Source: Deltaproteobacteria bacterium
GTDB lineage: Bacteria; Myxococcota_A; UBA9160; UBA4427
Length of the DNA: 64,000 bases
Assembly (NCBI GenBank): GCA_029261835.1
Contig: JAJDAO010000031.1
Coordinates: 1-64,000 of the forward strand
Direction: 5' to 3'
The notes below the pieces were generated by a model that was not told the origin of the DNA, did no database searches, and saw nothing but the letters and a program-made list of their open reading frames with translations. The position numbers and the translations under genes were made by a program. Positions within the stretch are counted from its first letter, which is position 1. The number at the start of each line of letters is the position of its first letter. Shown in pieces: positions 53,365-62,795 of this stretch.

Positions 53365-54878
53365 GCATGTTCAAGCGCGGCGGCTTCATCGATAACGTCT
53401 TTCAGTCGATTCGAACGTCTGGCGGTTCGAACAGGAAGACCGCCGGCACCGGCGGAACGAACGTCTACGGCGGGTACGTCGAGCAGCGCGAGAAGTCACC
53501 GGCTCTGCAAGGCCGCGCACGCTACAAGACCTTCAGCGAGATGATCGTCAACACGACGATCCTCGGCGCCGGCGTTCGCCTGCTGTTGAACCTGATCTCG
53601 AAACCGGCGTGGAAGTTTGAGCCCGCGACGGGCGATGACATCGACCTCGAAGAAGCGGACCGACTCGCGCATGAAGTCGAGCGCATCCTGACGGAAGAGA
53701 TGGCGACGCCTTGGCCTCGCATTGTTCGCCGGCTCGGCATGTTCAAGATGCACGGCTTCTCGATTCACGAGTGGACCGCGCGTCGTCGCGATGACGGTAC
53801 GCTCGGCTTCGTCGACATCGAGGTTCGGCCGCAGATCACAATCGAGCGCTGGGATCTCGACGAAGTGGGGACCGTGTTCGGCGTCATGCAGCGCGACCCG
53901 CAGACGCAGCGCGAGAACTACCTACCGCGAAGCCGTCTTGTGTACTTGGTCGACGACGCGATCAACGACAGTCCCGAAGGCCTTGGCCTGCTTCGCCACG
54001 CCGTCGAGGCCGTGCGCAGGCTTGAGCGCTTCGAGCAGCTCGAAGGCTACGCGTTCGAGTCTGACTTGCGCGGCGTGCCTATCGCACGCGCTCCGTTGCA
54101 AGAGCTTCGAGACCAGGTCGAAGCCGGGACGATGAAAAAGGAAGACGCCGACAAGCACATCGAGGGACTCGACAACTTCCTGAAGAAGCACATTTTGAAC
54201 CCGGCTCGCGGTTTGATGCTCGAATCGCAGACCTACGAAAAGGCTGACGAGACGAAGCAGGCGAGCGCGGCGCGCAAGTTCGACATCGAGCTACTGACCG
54301 GCGGGTCGACGTCGCAGGACGCAGTGAACAGAACGATCGAGCGCATCAACCGCGAGGTTGCGCGAGTGCTTGGCGTCGAAGGCATCTTGCTCGGCGAAGG
54401 CGGCACTGGATCGCTGGCGCTGTCGCGCAGCAAGGCCGAGACGCTCGCCGAGATCGTTGACTCTGCGCTCAACGACATCTGCGCTGCAGTGCGACGCGAC
54501 GTGGTGCGCCCGCTTTTCGTGATCAACGGATGGGACGAGAAGCTGATACCTACGGTCAAGACCGAAGCGCTTCAGCATCGCACGCTCGAAGAGATCACGA
54601 CAGCCCTTCGCGACCTTGCCGCAAGCCCGCTCGACCCCGCAGACGAAGCCTTCGGCGAGATTCTTGACCTCGCCGGCCTGACGCGCATTTCGGTCGAAGA
54701 CATCGAAGCGCGAGAAGTGAAGCGCGTCAAAGAGGAAGAGCGCATGCTCGCGGCGCAGCAAGCTGCAGCAGCGGCCGTGGCATCGCAGAGCGAAGCAGAA
54801 CCTAACGCCAAGCCCGACGCAGGTAAGTCGAGCGAGGAAAATCCCGAAGTCGAAACCCCGGAGGGTGACGAGACATGA
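53361..54878 (+). CDS. Portal protein
   Basis: 505 aa after terminase; RLVYLVDDAINDSPEGLGLLRHAVE...; DUF935/portal-like. Confidence 0.85.
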   Translation: MSMFKRGGFIDNVFQSIRTSGGSNRKTAGTGGTNVYGGYVEQREKSPALQGRARYKTFSEMIVNTTILGAGVRLLLNLISKPAWKFEPATGDDIDLEEADRLAHEVERILTEEMATPWPRIVRRLGMFKMHGFSIHEWTARRRDDGTLGFVDIEVRPQITIERWDLDEVGTVFGVMQRDPQTQRENYLPRSRLVYLVDDAINDSPEGLGLLRHAVEAVRRLERFEQLEGYAFESDLRGVPIARAPLQELRDQVEAGTMKKEDADKHIEGLDNFLKKHILNPARGLMLESQTYEKADETKQASAARKFDIELLTGGSTSQDAVNRTIERINREVARVLGVEGILLGEGGTGSLALSRSKAETLAEIVDSALNDICAAVRRDVVRPLFVINGWDEKLIPTVKTEALQHRTLEEITTALRDLAASPLDPADEAFGEILDLAGLTRISVEDIEAREVKRVKEEERMLAAQQAAAAAVASQSEAEPNAKPDAGKSSEENPEVETPEGDET

Positions 54879-55216
54879 CCAAGTGTCTGATGTGTGGGCG
54901 ATCGCCTGAAGGCGAAGCGTCTCAGCAGAAGGAGTACCGCATCCTGACGTGTCGCCGTTGCGCGAACGTCGAGGCGGGCAAGATCACGCGCAGCGACGAC
55001 GAGACTTCAGGGCGAGGCGGCAAGCGCCCGGCCAAGCCGAGCAAGTCGTACATGGACAGCCGCAACGGCGGAAAGCTCGTGCCTGACGACGCGGTTACCC
55101 CGGTCGAAGAAGGCGCGGAAGCCTTCGAGAAGTTCAAGGCGCTTCGCACGCGCACGCTCAAGGCGAAGGGTCGTCCGGGCAACGTCGCAGCATCCACCGA
55201 AGGGAGCGCCGAGTAA
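54875..55216 (+). CDS. Small zinc-binding-like protein
   Basis: CLMCGRSPEG...CRRC. Confidence 0.55.
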   Translation: MTKCLMCGRSPEGEASQQKEYRILTCRRCANVEAGKITRSDDETSGRGGKRPAKPSKSYMDSRNGGKLVPDDAVTPVEEGAEAFEKFKALRTRTLKAKGRPGNVAASTEGSAE

Positions 55217-55641
55217 TGACGACAAGCGTTGCAACGAACACTGCCATCGCAATGGTCGATGCCGCAGCCGACCTCGCTGACGTCGGATCGACCGATGCGA
55301 ACGGCGCGATGGTCTTCTACAGCGGCACGCCGCCTGCGGATGCGCAGACGGCTCTGTCTGGAAACACCGTGCTCGGTACGATCGAGTTCGCAAACCCGGC
55401 CTATGGGGCCGGCGCCGATGCTGCGCCCGGCGGCATCGCGACGCTTCTCAGCGTTCCGATCATTGACGTCGACGGAATCGACGCCACGGCGACGAACACG
55501 TTCGCCCGCTCGTTCGATCGCGATAACAATGTGATCGCGCAGTTCATCGAAGGCACTGACTACACGACCAACGCCGCAGCGTTCGTCACAGGCGCAGAGC
55601 TTGAGCTGACGACGCACTCGCTGACGCAGCCGGAGACGTAG
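55216..55641 (+). CDS. Hypothetical structural-module protein
   Basis: 141 aa, 1-nt overlap with upstream gene. Confidence 0.5.
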   Translation: MTTSVATNTAIAMVDAAADLADVGSTDANGAMVFYSGTPPADAQTALSGNTVLGTIEFANPAYGAGADAAPGGIATLLSVPIIDVDGIDATATNTFARSFDRDNNVIAQFIEGTDYTTNAAAFVTGAELELTTHSLTQPET

Positions 55642-55643
55642 GC

Positions 55644-56960
55644 ATGTCTCGAGTTTTGATCACGGTTCTCGCGCTCTGCGCCTCTGTCTCTGCGCAAAGC
55701 GTCTTGCTCATCTCCGCTGACGACATGGGAATCGAGCGCATGTCGCTCTACGGATTGAGCGCCTCGAACGCCAACACGCCGAACCTCGACGAGCTTGCTC
55801 GGCGCGGAACCGTGATCGAAACTGCGTGGTCTGCGCCTGTGTGTTCCCCGACGCGCGCGATGCTGCTGACCGGCGACTATCCGTTTCACAACGGCGTCGG
55901 GACGATCTTCAGCGCAGAGCCAGGACCGGACTTCATCAAGGGCGCTGAAGTCTTCATCCCTGAAGCCGTTCCGTCGGCCGACGCGGCCCTCTTCGGCAAG
56001 TGGCATCTGAACGACAACGATCCGGCGCTCTACAATCGGCCGATCGATCAAGGCTTCGACATTTGGCAGGGAACGCCGACAGGGTTCCCGACGATCACGG
56101 AGCCGGGAGACCAGAACTACTCGCAGTACATCGAGGCGCTCGCGGTTGCCGGCATGCCGCCTGTCGCGCCTGTCGTCAGCGGATATGCGACGACGCGCAC
56201 GACCGATCAGGCGATCCAGTGGATCGACGCACGCGACGGGCCGTGGTTCATGGCGGTCATGTACAACGCGCCGCACGCGCCCTACCACAAGCCGCCGCAA
56301 GGGCTGCACACGCTACAGCTCGGCGCGGGAGACCCGAACGACGACGCGCCGCTTCACCATCGAGCGATGGTCGAGGCGATGGATACAGAGATCGGGCGAC
56401 TGCTCGAATCGATCGACCTGTCAACGACGCTCGTCATCTTCATCGGCGACAACGGAACGCAAGAGGCGGCCTATGATGGCCCGGCGCAAGTGGGGCACCA
56501 GAAAGGCACACTGTTCGAGGCCGGTATTCGCGTTCCGATGATCGTCGCGGGCGCAGGCGTTAGACGCGGCCGCATCATGGGCGGGTTCGTGTCTGCAGTG
56601 GACGTCTTCCCGACTGTGATCGAAGCATTCGGCGAGACGCCGCCGACCTCCGACGGCATCAGCATTCTGACGCAGCTTCGCTGCGGCCGGCCTTCGCCGA
56701 GGCTTGAGCTTTTCTCTGAGCAGTTCCGCCCGAACAGCGGTCAGGTCTTCTTCGCTGAAGAGGCCGCTAGAATCGGAGACTTCAAGCTCGTGCGAAGGAA
56801 CGTCCACTTCTCGAACCCCGAGCTGATCGGCTCGAAGTTCTTCAACCTGAAGGCAGACCCGAACGAGGAAGTCGACCTTCTTCTAGGTGTTCTCACGCCG
56901 CGCGAGGCGGCTGCGCTCGGCGCCCTGGAAGAGATGCTCGACGGACTCGGCAAGACGTAA
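55644..56960 (+). CDS. Type I (formylglycine) sulfatase with N-terminal signal peptide
   Basis: SADDMG metal site, APVCSPTRAMLLTG FGly signature, GKWHL, FIGDNGTQ, HQKGTLFEAGIRVP; signal peptide MSRVLITVLALCASVSA. Confidence 0.9.
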   Translation: MSRVLITVLALCASVSAQSVLLISADDMGIERMSLYGLSASNANTPNLDELARRGTVIETAWSAPVCSPTRAMLLTGDYPFHNGVGTIFSAEPGPDFIKGAEVFIPEAVPSADAALFGKWHLNDNDPALYNRPIDQGFDIWQGTPTGFPTITEPGDQNYSQYIEALAVAGMPPVAPVVSGYATTRTTDQAIQWIDARDGPWFMAVMYNAPHAPYHKPPQGLHTLQLGAGDPNDDAPLHHRAMVEAMDTEIGRLLESIDLSTTLVIFIGDNGTQEAAYDGPAQVGHQKGTLFEAGIRVPMIVAGAGVRRGRIMGGFVSAVDVFPTVIEAFGETPPTSDGISILTQLRCGRPSPRLELFSEQFRPNSGQVFFAEEAARIGDFKLVRRNVHFSNPELIGSKFFNLKADPNEEVDLLLGVLTPREAAALGALEEMLDGLGKT

Positions 56961-56969
56961 GGGTTACGC

Positions 56970-59609
56970 GTGGCGCTACCGTTTGAAGCTCGCGTCGTAA
57001 GCGGCACGACGCCGACTTCGACAGGAACGAAAGACTTCACGGCGTCGGGCATTACATCAGTGCCGGTCGGCGCGATTGTGATTGCCACGCGCAACACGGC
57101 CGCCGACTCGATCGAGGGCGCCGTCGCGCTCTCGTGGGGCGTGACAGACGGCACCGATGAGTATTGCGGCACCTACTCGATCGAAGACGGCGCGTCGACG
57201 ACGAACGCAAAGAAAGCCGGATCAGACGATCGCGTCGTCTGGGTTCTGAATGCGACGACCGGCGCCGACTTGATCGTCGGCGCGTTCGACTCGTTCATCA
57301 GCGGCGGCATTAGGATCAACTTCACGTCGGTCGTCGGCACGGCGAGAACGATCGGCGTGATCCTGTTCTTTGGCGACGACTGCGACTGCAAGGCGTTCAC
57401 GGTTGCGCCGATGGTCTCAGGCGATACGACCACCGTGACGACGGGTTTCGAAACAGGCTTCGTGCTCGCTAACGCCGTGCCCGATCTCGCCGAGTCACTG
57501 AACGCAGACATGGTCTTTCAGCCATCGATCGCGATCGAGGGCACTGGGAAACAGGTCGTTCAAGTCGGCTTCGCTGAAGACGGCGTAGGTTCTGCGGACT
57601 CGAACGCGACGCACTACTCAGGGATCCTGGGATCAGGCGCCGACTTTGGCGTGTCTCCGATTGGCGCAGGACACGTCGTCTCGATCGATCAATGGAACGC
57701 GACGACCCTGCGGTTCGCTTCTGACGGCGGCGGGATCATTACGCCAACGCCTAGACTCATCGGCCTCGCCGTGCGTCCGTCGACGGCGCAGGTTCAGCTC
57801 GACATCGAAGAGCTGACGCCGACGAGCAACGGCGACGAGGTCTTCACGACAGGGTTCCGCACAGGATTCGCCTACGCCGTTTCGAGCCGGAACACAACCG
57901 GCGACACGACTGAAACGGCAATGATGGTCGGCGTCGGCGGTTCGGATGTTGCCAACCTTGAGCATGTCGCCATGGGCGCGAACGCTCGCGCCGGCGTGAC
58001 GACAACCGAGACCGACTCGGTCTTCGACGAAGCGTTGATTCACACGACGACCGCGAACGGCGCGAACGACCTGATCATCGCCGCGCCAGACGCTCGCGAT
58101 GCGACGACGGTCGACCTCGCTTTCAGCAAGACAGTCGCGACAGCCCGCGTGTATTCGGTCCTGTGGGTTGAAGAGCTTCCGTTCTCTGTCAGCGCGCCGG
58201 CTGCTCTGCCCGCACTCGAATCAGCGGGCACGGTAACGCAGAGATTCAAGGCGAATGCAGCGTCGAGCTTGCCGGCGCTGACGTCGGGCGGCGATGTCGT
58301 CGAGCGGTTCAAGGTGTCGGCGCCGACGACGCTTCCCGCGCTGACATCTGCGGGTGAAGTGACGGTTACGCAGCAAGGCTCAGAGGTCGACGCGCCCGCA
58401 GTCTTGCCCGCGCTCACGTCTGCCGGCGCTGTCGTTCAGAGATTCAAGGCGAGCACTCCCGCCGTTCTTCCGGCTCTGAGTTCGGACGGGAGTGTCGCGC
58501 AACGCTTCAAGGCCACTGCGCCGGCGACTCTGCCGTCACTGTCATCCGCCGGCGCAGTGGTCGAGCGCTTCAAGGTCGATGCTCCGGCGACGCTGCCTGC
58601 GCTAACCAGCTCCGGGAGCGCGATCGCGCGCACGGCTGTCGACAGCGCCGCCATGCTGCCCGCTCTCGAGTCTTCGGGCGCTGTCGCGCAGCGCTTCAAA
58701 GTCAGCGCGTCAGCAGCGCTCCCTGCGCTCATGGCGTCGGGTTCAGTGCAAGCCAGGTTCGCGGTCGAAGCGCCTGCAGTGCTGCCTGCGCTGACGTCGA
58801 GCGGAGCTGTCGCGCAGCGCTTCAGGGCTGCCGTTGCTGCGACGCTCCCCGCGCTCGATTCAGCAGGCGCAGTGTCCGAGCGATTCAAGGTCGACGCGCC
58901 GGCGACGCTTCCTGCGCTCACGAGCGCGGGCTCGGTCTCATCGACTGAGCTGACGACGGTCGACGCGCCTGCAGTGCTTCCGGCGCTGGCTTCTGCGGGC
59001 AGTGTCGCGCAGAGGTTCAAGGCCAGCGCGCCGGCGACCCTGCCGTCGCTTCAATCCGCCGGCGACGTCACGCAGAGGTTCAAGGCGTCGAGCGACGCAA
59101 CGTTGCCGGCGCTGACGTCGAGCGGCACAGTCGCGCAGCGCTCGGCCGTAGACGCAGCCGCGATGCTCCCGTCGCTCACGTCTTCAGGCTCCGTGGTCGA
59201 GCGCTTCAAGGTCAGCGCCCCGGCCGCTCTTCCGGCGCTGACAAGCGCCGGCGAAGTGGCGCTGAAGATCGACGTCAACGCGCTCGCAACCTTGCCAGCC
59301 CTGATCGCTAGCGGAGCTGTCATCCAGCGGTTCAAGGTTGCGGCGCCAGCAGCGCTGCCAGCCATGACGTCGACCGGATCCGTGAGCGTAGACTCAGGCT
59401 TGGTCACAACGATCGAAGAGTGCGTCACACTGCAAGGCGGGCGACTTCTCGTCGCAAACATGGTCGCAGGCCGACTTACGAAAGCAAATCTTGCCGGCGG
59501 GCGAGACGCAGTCGCGAACCTCGAAGGCGGGTCAGCTATGGTGGCAGCGCTGAGCGGCGGGCGCGATCTCGTCGCAGTTCTTCAGGGAAGCCGGAGCCCG
59601 TGCGACTGA
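56970..59609 (+). CDS. Large repeat-containing fibre-like protein
   Basis: 879 aa; 19 LPALTSxG repeats; duplicated N-terminal domain; C-terminal GGRxxVAxL repeats. Confidence 0.75.
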   Translation: MALPFEARVVSGTTPTSTGTKDFTASGITSVPVGAIVIATRNTAADSIEGAVALSWGVTDGTDEYCGTYSIEDGASTTNAKKAGSDDRVVWVLNATTGADLIVGAFDSFISGGIRINFTSVVGTARTIGVILFFGDDCDCKAFTVAPMVSGDTTTVTTGFETGFVLANAVPDLAESLNADMVFQPSIAIEGTGKQVVQVGFAEDGVGSADSNATHYSGILGSGADFGVSPIGAGHVVSIDQWNATTLRFASDGGGIITPTPRLIGLAVRPSTAQVQLDIEELTPTSNGDEVFTTGFRTGFAYAVSSRNTTGDTTETAMMVGVGGSDVANLEHVAMGANARAGVTTTETDSVFDEALIHTTTANGANDLIIAAPDARDATTVDLAFSKTVATARVYSVLWVEELPFSVSAPAALPALESAGTVTQRFKANAASSLPALTSGGDVVERFKVSAPTTLPALTSAGEVTVTQQGSEVDAPAVLPALTSAGAVVQRFKASTPAVLPALSSDGSVAQRFKATAPATLPSLSSAGAVVERFKVDAPATLPALTSSGSAIARTAVDSAAMLPALESSGAVAQRFKVSASAALPALMASGSVQARFAVEAPAVLPALTSSGAVAQRFRAAVAATLPALDSAGAVSERFKVDAPATLPALTSAGSVSSTELTTVDAPAVLPALASAGSVAQRFKASAPATLPSLQSAGDVTQRFKASSDATLPALTSSGTVAQRSAVDAAAMLPSLTSSGSVVERFKVSAPAALPALTSAGEVALKIDVNALATLPALIASGAVIQRFKVAAPAALPAMTSTGSVSVDSGLVTTIEECVTLQGGRLLVANMVAGRLTKANLAGGRDAVANLEGGSAMVAALSGGRDLVAVLQGSRSPCD
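58189..59390 (+). repeat. 19 in-frame repeats of about 63-66 bp (xAPAxLPALTSxGxVxQRFKxS)
   Basis: Counted 19 LPAL/LPSL/LPAM units in the translation. Confidence 0.9.
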
Positions 59610-60019
59610 TGGCAAAGATCGGACAAGACTACACCTTCTACGCAGGCAACAGACTGCAGCTCCATATCCCCGTTGTCGACGAAGACGCTTCGGGATCGCC
59701 GGCGCTCAGCAACCTCGACACCGAGTTTTCTTCGGTCAAGTGGGCACTGTCTCGCTTCGACGCCGAAGGCAACGTGAGCACGACTCCCGTGATCGAGAAG
59801 AAGAGCAATGTCGCGCAGGCCGAGACCGGCGGCAACGAGATCGACTTCAGCAACGATGTAGGAACGAACGACGCAGCCGACGTGCAACTGATCACCGGCG
59901 ACACCGATGCGCTGTCAGGCGACTTCTATCACGAACTTGAAGGCTTCGACTCGGGCGGCCAGTCGATCGTTCTCGCTACAGGGACACTGACCATTCTCCG
60001 CAACGTGGTGAACACCTGA
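59609..60019 (+). CDS. Hypothetical structural protein
   Basis: ATG 59609; MAKIGQDYTFYAGNRLQLHIPVVDEDASG. Confidence 0.55.
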   Translation: MAKIGQDYTFYAGNRLQLHIPVVDEDASGSPALSNLDTEFSSVKWALSRFDAEGNVSTTPVIEKKSNVAQAETGGNEIDFSNDVGTNDAADVQLITGDTDALSGDFYHELEGFDSGGQSIVLATGTLTILRNVVNT

Positions 60020-60525
60020 TGCCGACAGCCATCGCAGTAGGGACGAACAGCTACGCGACCATCATTGAAGCGAACACCTTCCTCGATGACCTGATCTATT
60101 CGGGGAGCTGGGAGTTCCTCGGCGACGACACGAAGACGCGAGCGCTGATCACGGCGTTCACGGACCTGGATCAGCTCGGCCTTGTCGATTCGGCGGGTGT
60201 TGCGATCGTGATCGCCTCGGCGCCGGAAGACATCAAGCGCGCGCAGTCCGAGCTGGCCTTCATTTACACCGAAGATCCCGACGCAGCGGAAGGCGTGACT
60301 TCGGGCTCGACAAATCTGCGCAGGGTCAAGGCCGACACTGTCGAAGTCGAGTTCTTCATCGGGAAGGACGGAACCAGGTTCCCGATTCGCGTCATGCGAA
60401 CAATCTCAAACTATCTGCCCGGCGCGTCTGGTGGTAGTGTTCTGGGATCGCTGGCGACTGGGTCATGCGATGCGTCGAGCTTCGACTCGGCGGACAGGCA
60501 TGGCTTGACCGAGGGCTACGCATGA
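60019..60525 (+). CDS. Head-tail connector/DnaT-like protein
   Basis: SYATIIEANTFLDD...DIKRAQSELAFIY...FFIGKDGTRFPIRVMRTISNYL pattern. Confidence 0.6.
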   Translation: MPTAIAVGTNSYATIIEANTFLDDLIYSGSWEFLGDDTKTRALITAFTDLDQLGLVDSAGVAIVIASAPEDIKRAQSELAFIYTEDPDAAEGVTSGSTNLRRVKADTVEVEFFIGKDGTRFPIRVMRTISNYLPGASGGSVLGSLATGSCDASSFDSADRHGLTEGYA

Positions 60526-60899
60526 CGGGAAGACACCGAGAGCCGGCGCGTAGGCGCGACAGCGCGCGCAGAGTTCGCGACAGCGCTAACAGGCCAAGGC
60601 GCTTGAAGCGATCGGGCACCATGGGAGCCAGGGCCGCTGCGGAGGGACTGAAGATCGCGTCGCTCGGAGCCATCTCGGCTGCCAGGGATCTCGGCCGCTC
60701 GCTTGAAGACTGCAAGGCCAGGTTCGACAACTCGCCGACGTATGGCAGAAAGATCAGCATCGACATCGACATCAGCGGGCGACCTGTCGTGAAGGACGTT
60801 GACCGCGAGGTCCGCTCTGGATGCTCGCCTGTGATCACTCCGCTTGAATCCGCAAATGCGGTCGTGCGAAAGATGCTGCGCGACCTTGCGCGCCGCTGA
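60522..60899 (+). CDS. Hypothetical basic protein
   Basis: ATG 60522 with 4-nt overlap. Confidence 0.45.
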   Translation: MTGRHREPARRRDSARRVRDSANRPRRLKRSGTMGARAAAEGLKIASLGAISAARDLGRSLEDCKARFDNSPTYGRKISIDIDISGRPVVKDVDREVRSGCSPVITPLESANAVVRKMLRDLARR

Positions 60900-60911
60900 A
60901 AGGAAGACCAC

Positions 60912-61295
60912 ATGCCCAAGCTCTTCGGAATCGACATCGCCAAGATTGCGAACGACGCGGTCGCTAGCGCCGGTGGCGTACTCGACGCGAAGCTCTTGAT
61001 CGTGACTCCGGGCACGCGCACGGCGGGCGCGCTGACCGCTGGAAAGGAAGAGAAAGCGCGGCCGATCTCGTGCAAGGGATTCGTCGGCAGCTACCGCGAG
61101 TCGCAAATCGACGGAGAGCGCATTCAGCAGGGCGACCGTCGCATCGTGTTGATGGGGCAGTCGATCTCGAACGGCAAGGTCGCTCCGAAGCCTAACGATC
61201 AGATCATCATCGAGAACCAGACGTTCACGATCGTAGGCGACGGCGTGGCGCGCGATCCGGCGGCAGCTACCTACGTCTGCCAGTGCCGCGCGTGA
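60912..61295 (+). CDS. Head closure/neck-like protein
   Basis: 127 aa; ends IIENQTFTIVGDGVARDPAAATYVCQCRA. Confidence 0.5.
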   Translation: MPKLFGIDIAKIANDAVASAGGVLDAKLLIVTPGTRTAGALTAGKEEKARPISCKGFVGSYRESQIDGERIQQGDRRIVLMGQSISNGKVAPKPNDQIIIENQTFTIVGDGVARDPAAATYVCQCRA

Positions 61296-61311
61296 AACTC
61301 GAGATTCGCAG

Positions 61312-62298
61312 ATGACGCGCATCGAGAAGATCGACGGATCCGCAGAGCGCATGGCGCTCGCGATCGCCAAGGCGAATCGAGACTTGCGCGCGGCCTTCAT
61401 GTCGGCGGTCTCGTTCATCCGAGACTCGCGCACGATCGATCAGATCGAGCGCCTGCTGATCGACGGAAGGTTCGAGCAGGCGCTCGCCGAGGCGACGGCT
61501 GCGTTCACGGCATTCGCAGACAGCTACGTCGGCGTGATTGTGGTCAACGGAGCGGCCGAGGCCGCGATCGCTTCGCAAGCCCTTCCGGTCTTCGTCGCCT
61601 TCGATCAGACGAACGTGCGCGCCGTGAAGATGATCACGGAGAACCGGCTGCGGTTGATCCGCGAGTTCACGGCAGCGCAGCGCAGCGCGACGCGCGCAGC
61701 GCTGATCGACGGCATAGAGCGAGGGATCAACCCGAGGCAGATGGCGCGCGCGTTCCGCGATTCGATCGGGCTGACCGCGCATCAGGAGCGGGCCGTTCAG
61801 AACTTCCGGCGCCTGCTCATCGAGGGCGATCGAGCGGCGCTTTCGCGGAAGCTCCGGGATCGCCGCTTCGATCCTTCGATCCGCAGGATGCTCGACGGCG
61901 GCAGCGGTCTCTCTTCGGCGCAGATCGAACGCATGGTAGGGCGCTACCGCGAGCGCTCGCTCGCTCACCGAGCGACGACGATCGCGCGCACCGAAGGCCT
62001 GCGTTCAACGCATCAGGGATCAGAGCTACTCTTCGAGCAGCTCGTCGACGAGGGCCGCGTTCAAGCCGATGAGGTCGAAGGCACCTGGGATGACGCGGGC
62101 GATGATCGAGTCCGGGACTTTGAGAGCGGCGCGCAGACGTCGCACAAGAGCATGAACGGCCAGACTCGCCCGATCGGCGTCCCGTTCACCAGCGGAGCCG
62201 GAAGCTCGCTGATGTACCCCGGAGACCCTAACGGGCCGGCGTTCGACACGATCTCGTGCCGATGCCTCGTCTTGCGGCGCTTCAAGCTCCCGAGCTAG
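61312..62298 (+). CDS. Mu F-like minor head protein
   Basis: RATTIARTEGLRSTHQG...WDDAGDDRVRD...GPAFDTISCRCLVLRR. Confidence 0.85.
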   Translation: MTRIEKIDGSAERMALAIAKANRDLRAAFMSAVSFIRDSRTIDQIERLLIDGRFEQALAEATAAFTAFADSYVGVIVVNGAAEAAIASQALPVFVAFDQTNVRAVKMITENRLRLIREFTAAQRSATRAALIDGIERGINPRQMARAFRDSIGLTAHQERAVQNFRRLLIEGDRAALSRKLRDRRFDPSIRRMLDGGSGLSSAQIERMVGRYRERSLAHRATTIARTEGLRSTHQGSELLFEQLVDEGRVQADEVEGTWDDAGDDRVRDFESGAQTSHKSMNGQTRPIGVPFTSGAGSSLMYPGDPNGPAFDTISCRCLVLRRFKLPS

Positions 62299-62359
62299 GC
62301 CGAGCGACCTCGAATAACTCGCAGGACTACGCTTGAAGCCGCGTTCTGGGGATTCGAGA

Positions 62360-62791
62360 ATGCCGGCCATGGGAAAAAGCGAGCTTCTTCACGACTGCGG
62401 CAAGATCACCAAGATCAGCGACGAGCTAGGTCTCGTCTTTGGATGGCTCATGATCTCGAAGATCCGCAAGTCGATCGGCACTCCGTTCGAAGACTACTTC
62501 GACTCGCAGGGCGATCATCTCGAAGAAGATGCGATGGTCGAGGCCGCGACCGACTTCATGATCAGCAGCCGCACGACAAAGGCGATGCACACGGGCGACC
62601 CGAAGGGTACCGCCGTCTTCGCCTTTCCGATGACCGAAGAGATCGCCAAGGCGTTCGGCATCGAATCGAACACAAGCGGCATTCTCTTCGGCGCAAAGCC
62701 CGACGCCGATTCGCTGGCGAAGTTCAAGTCGGGTGAATACACAGGGTTCAGCATCGGCGGCCACTACGTCGACCGCCAACCGGAGAGCTGA
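62360..62791 (+). CDS. XkdF-like putative prohead protease domain protein
   Basis: KITKISDELGLVFGWLMISKI...FSIGGHYVDR. Confidence 0.7.
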   Translation: MPAMGKSELLHDCGKITKISDELGLVFGWLMISKIRKSIGTPFEDYFDSQGDHLEEDAMVEAATDFMISSRTTKAMHTGDPKGTAVFAFPMTEEIAKAFGIESNTSGILFGAKPDADSLAKFKSGEYTGFSIGGHYVDRQPES

Positions 62792-62795
62792 TCGG

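Noticed and set aside
58189-59390. CRISPR-like array (periodic ~63-66 bp units)
   Set aside because: Units are in-frame protein-coding degenerate repeats without unique spacers or conserved palindromic repeat
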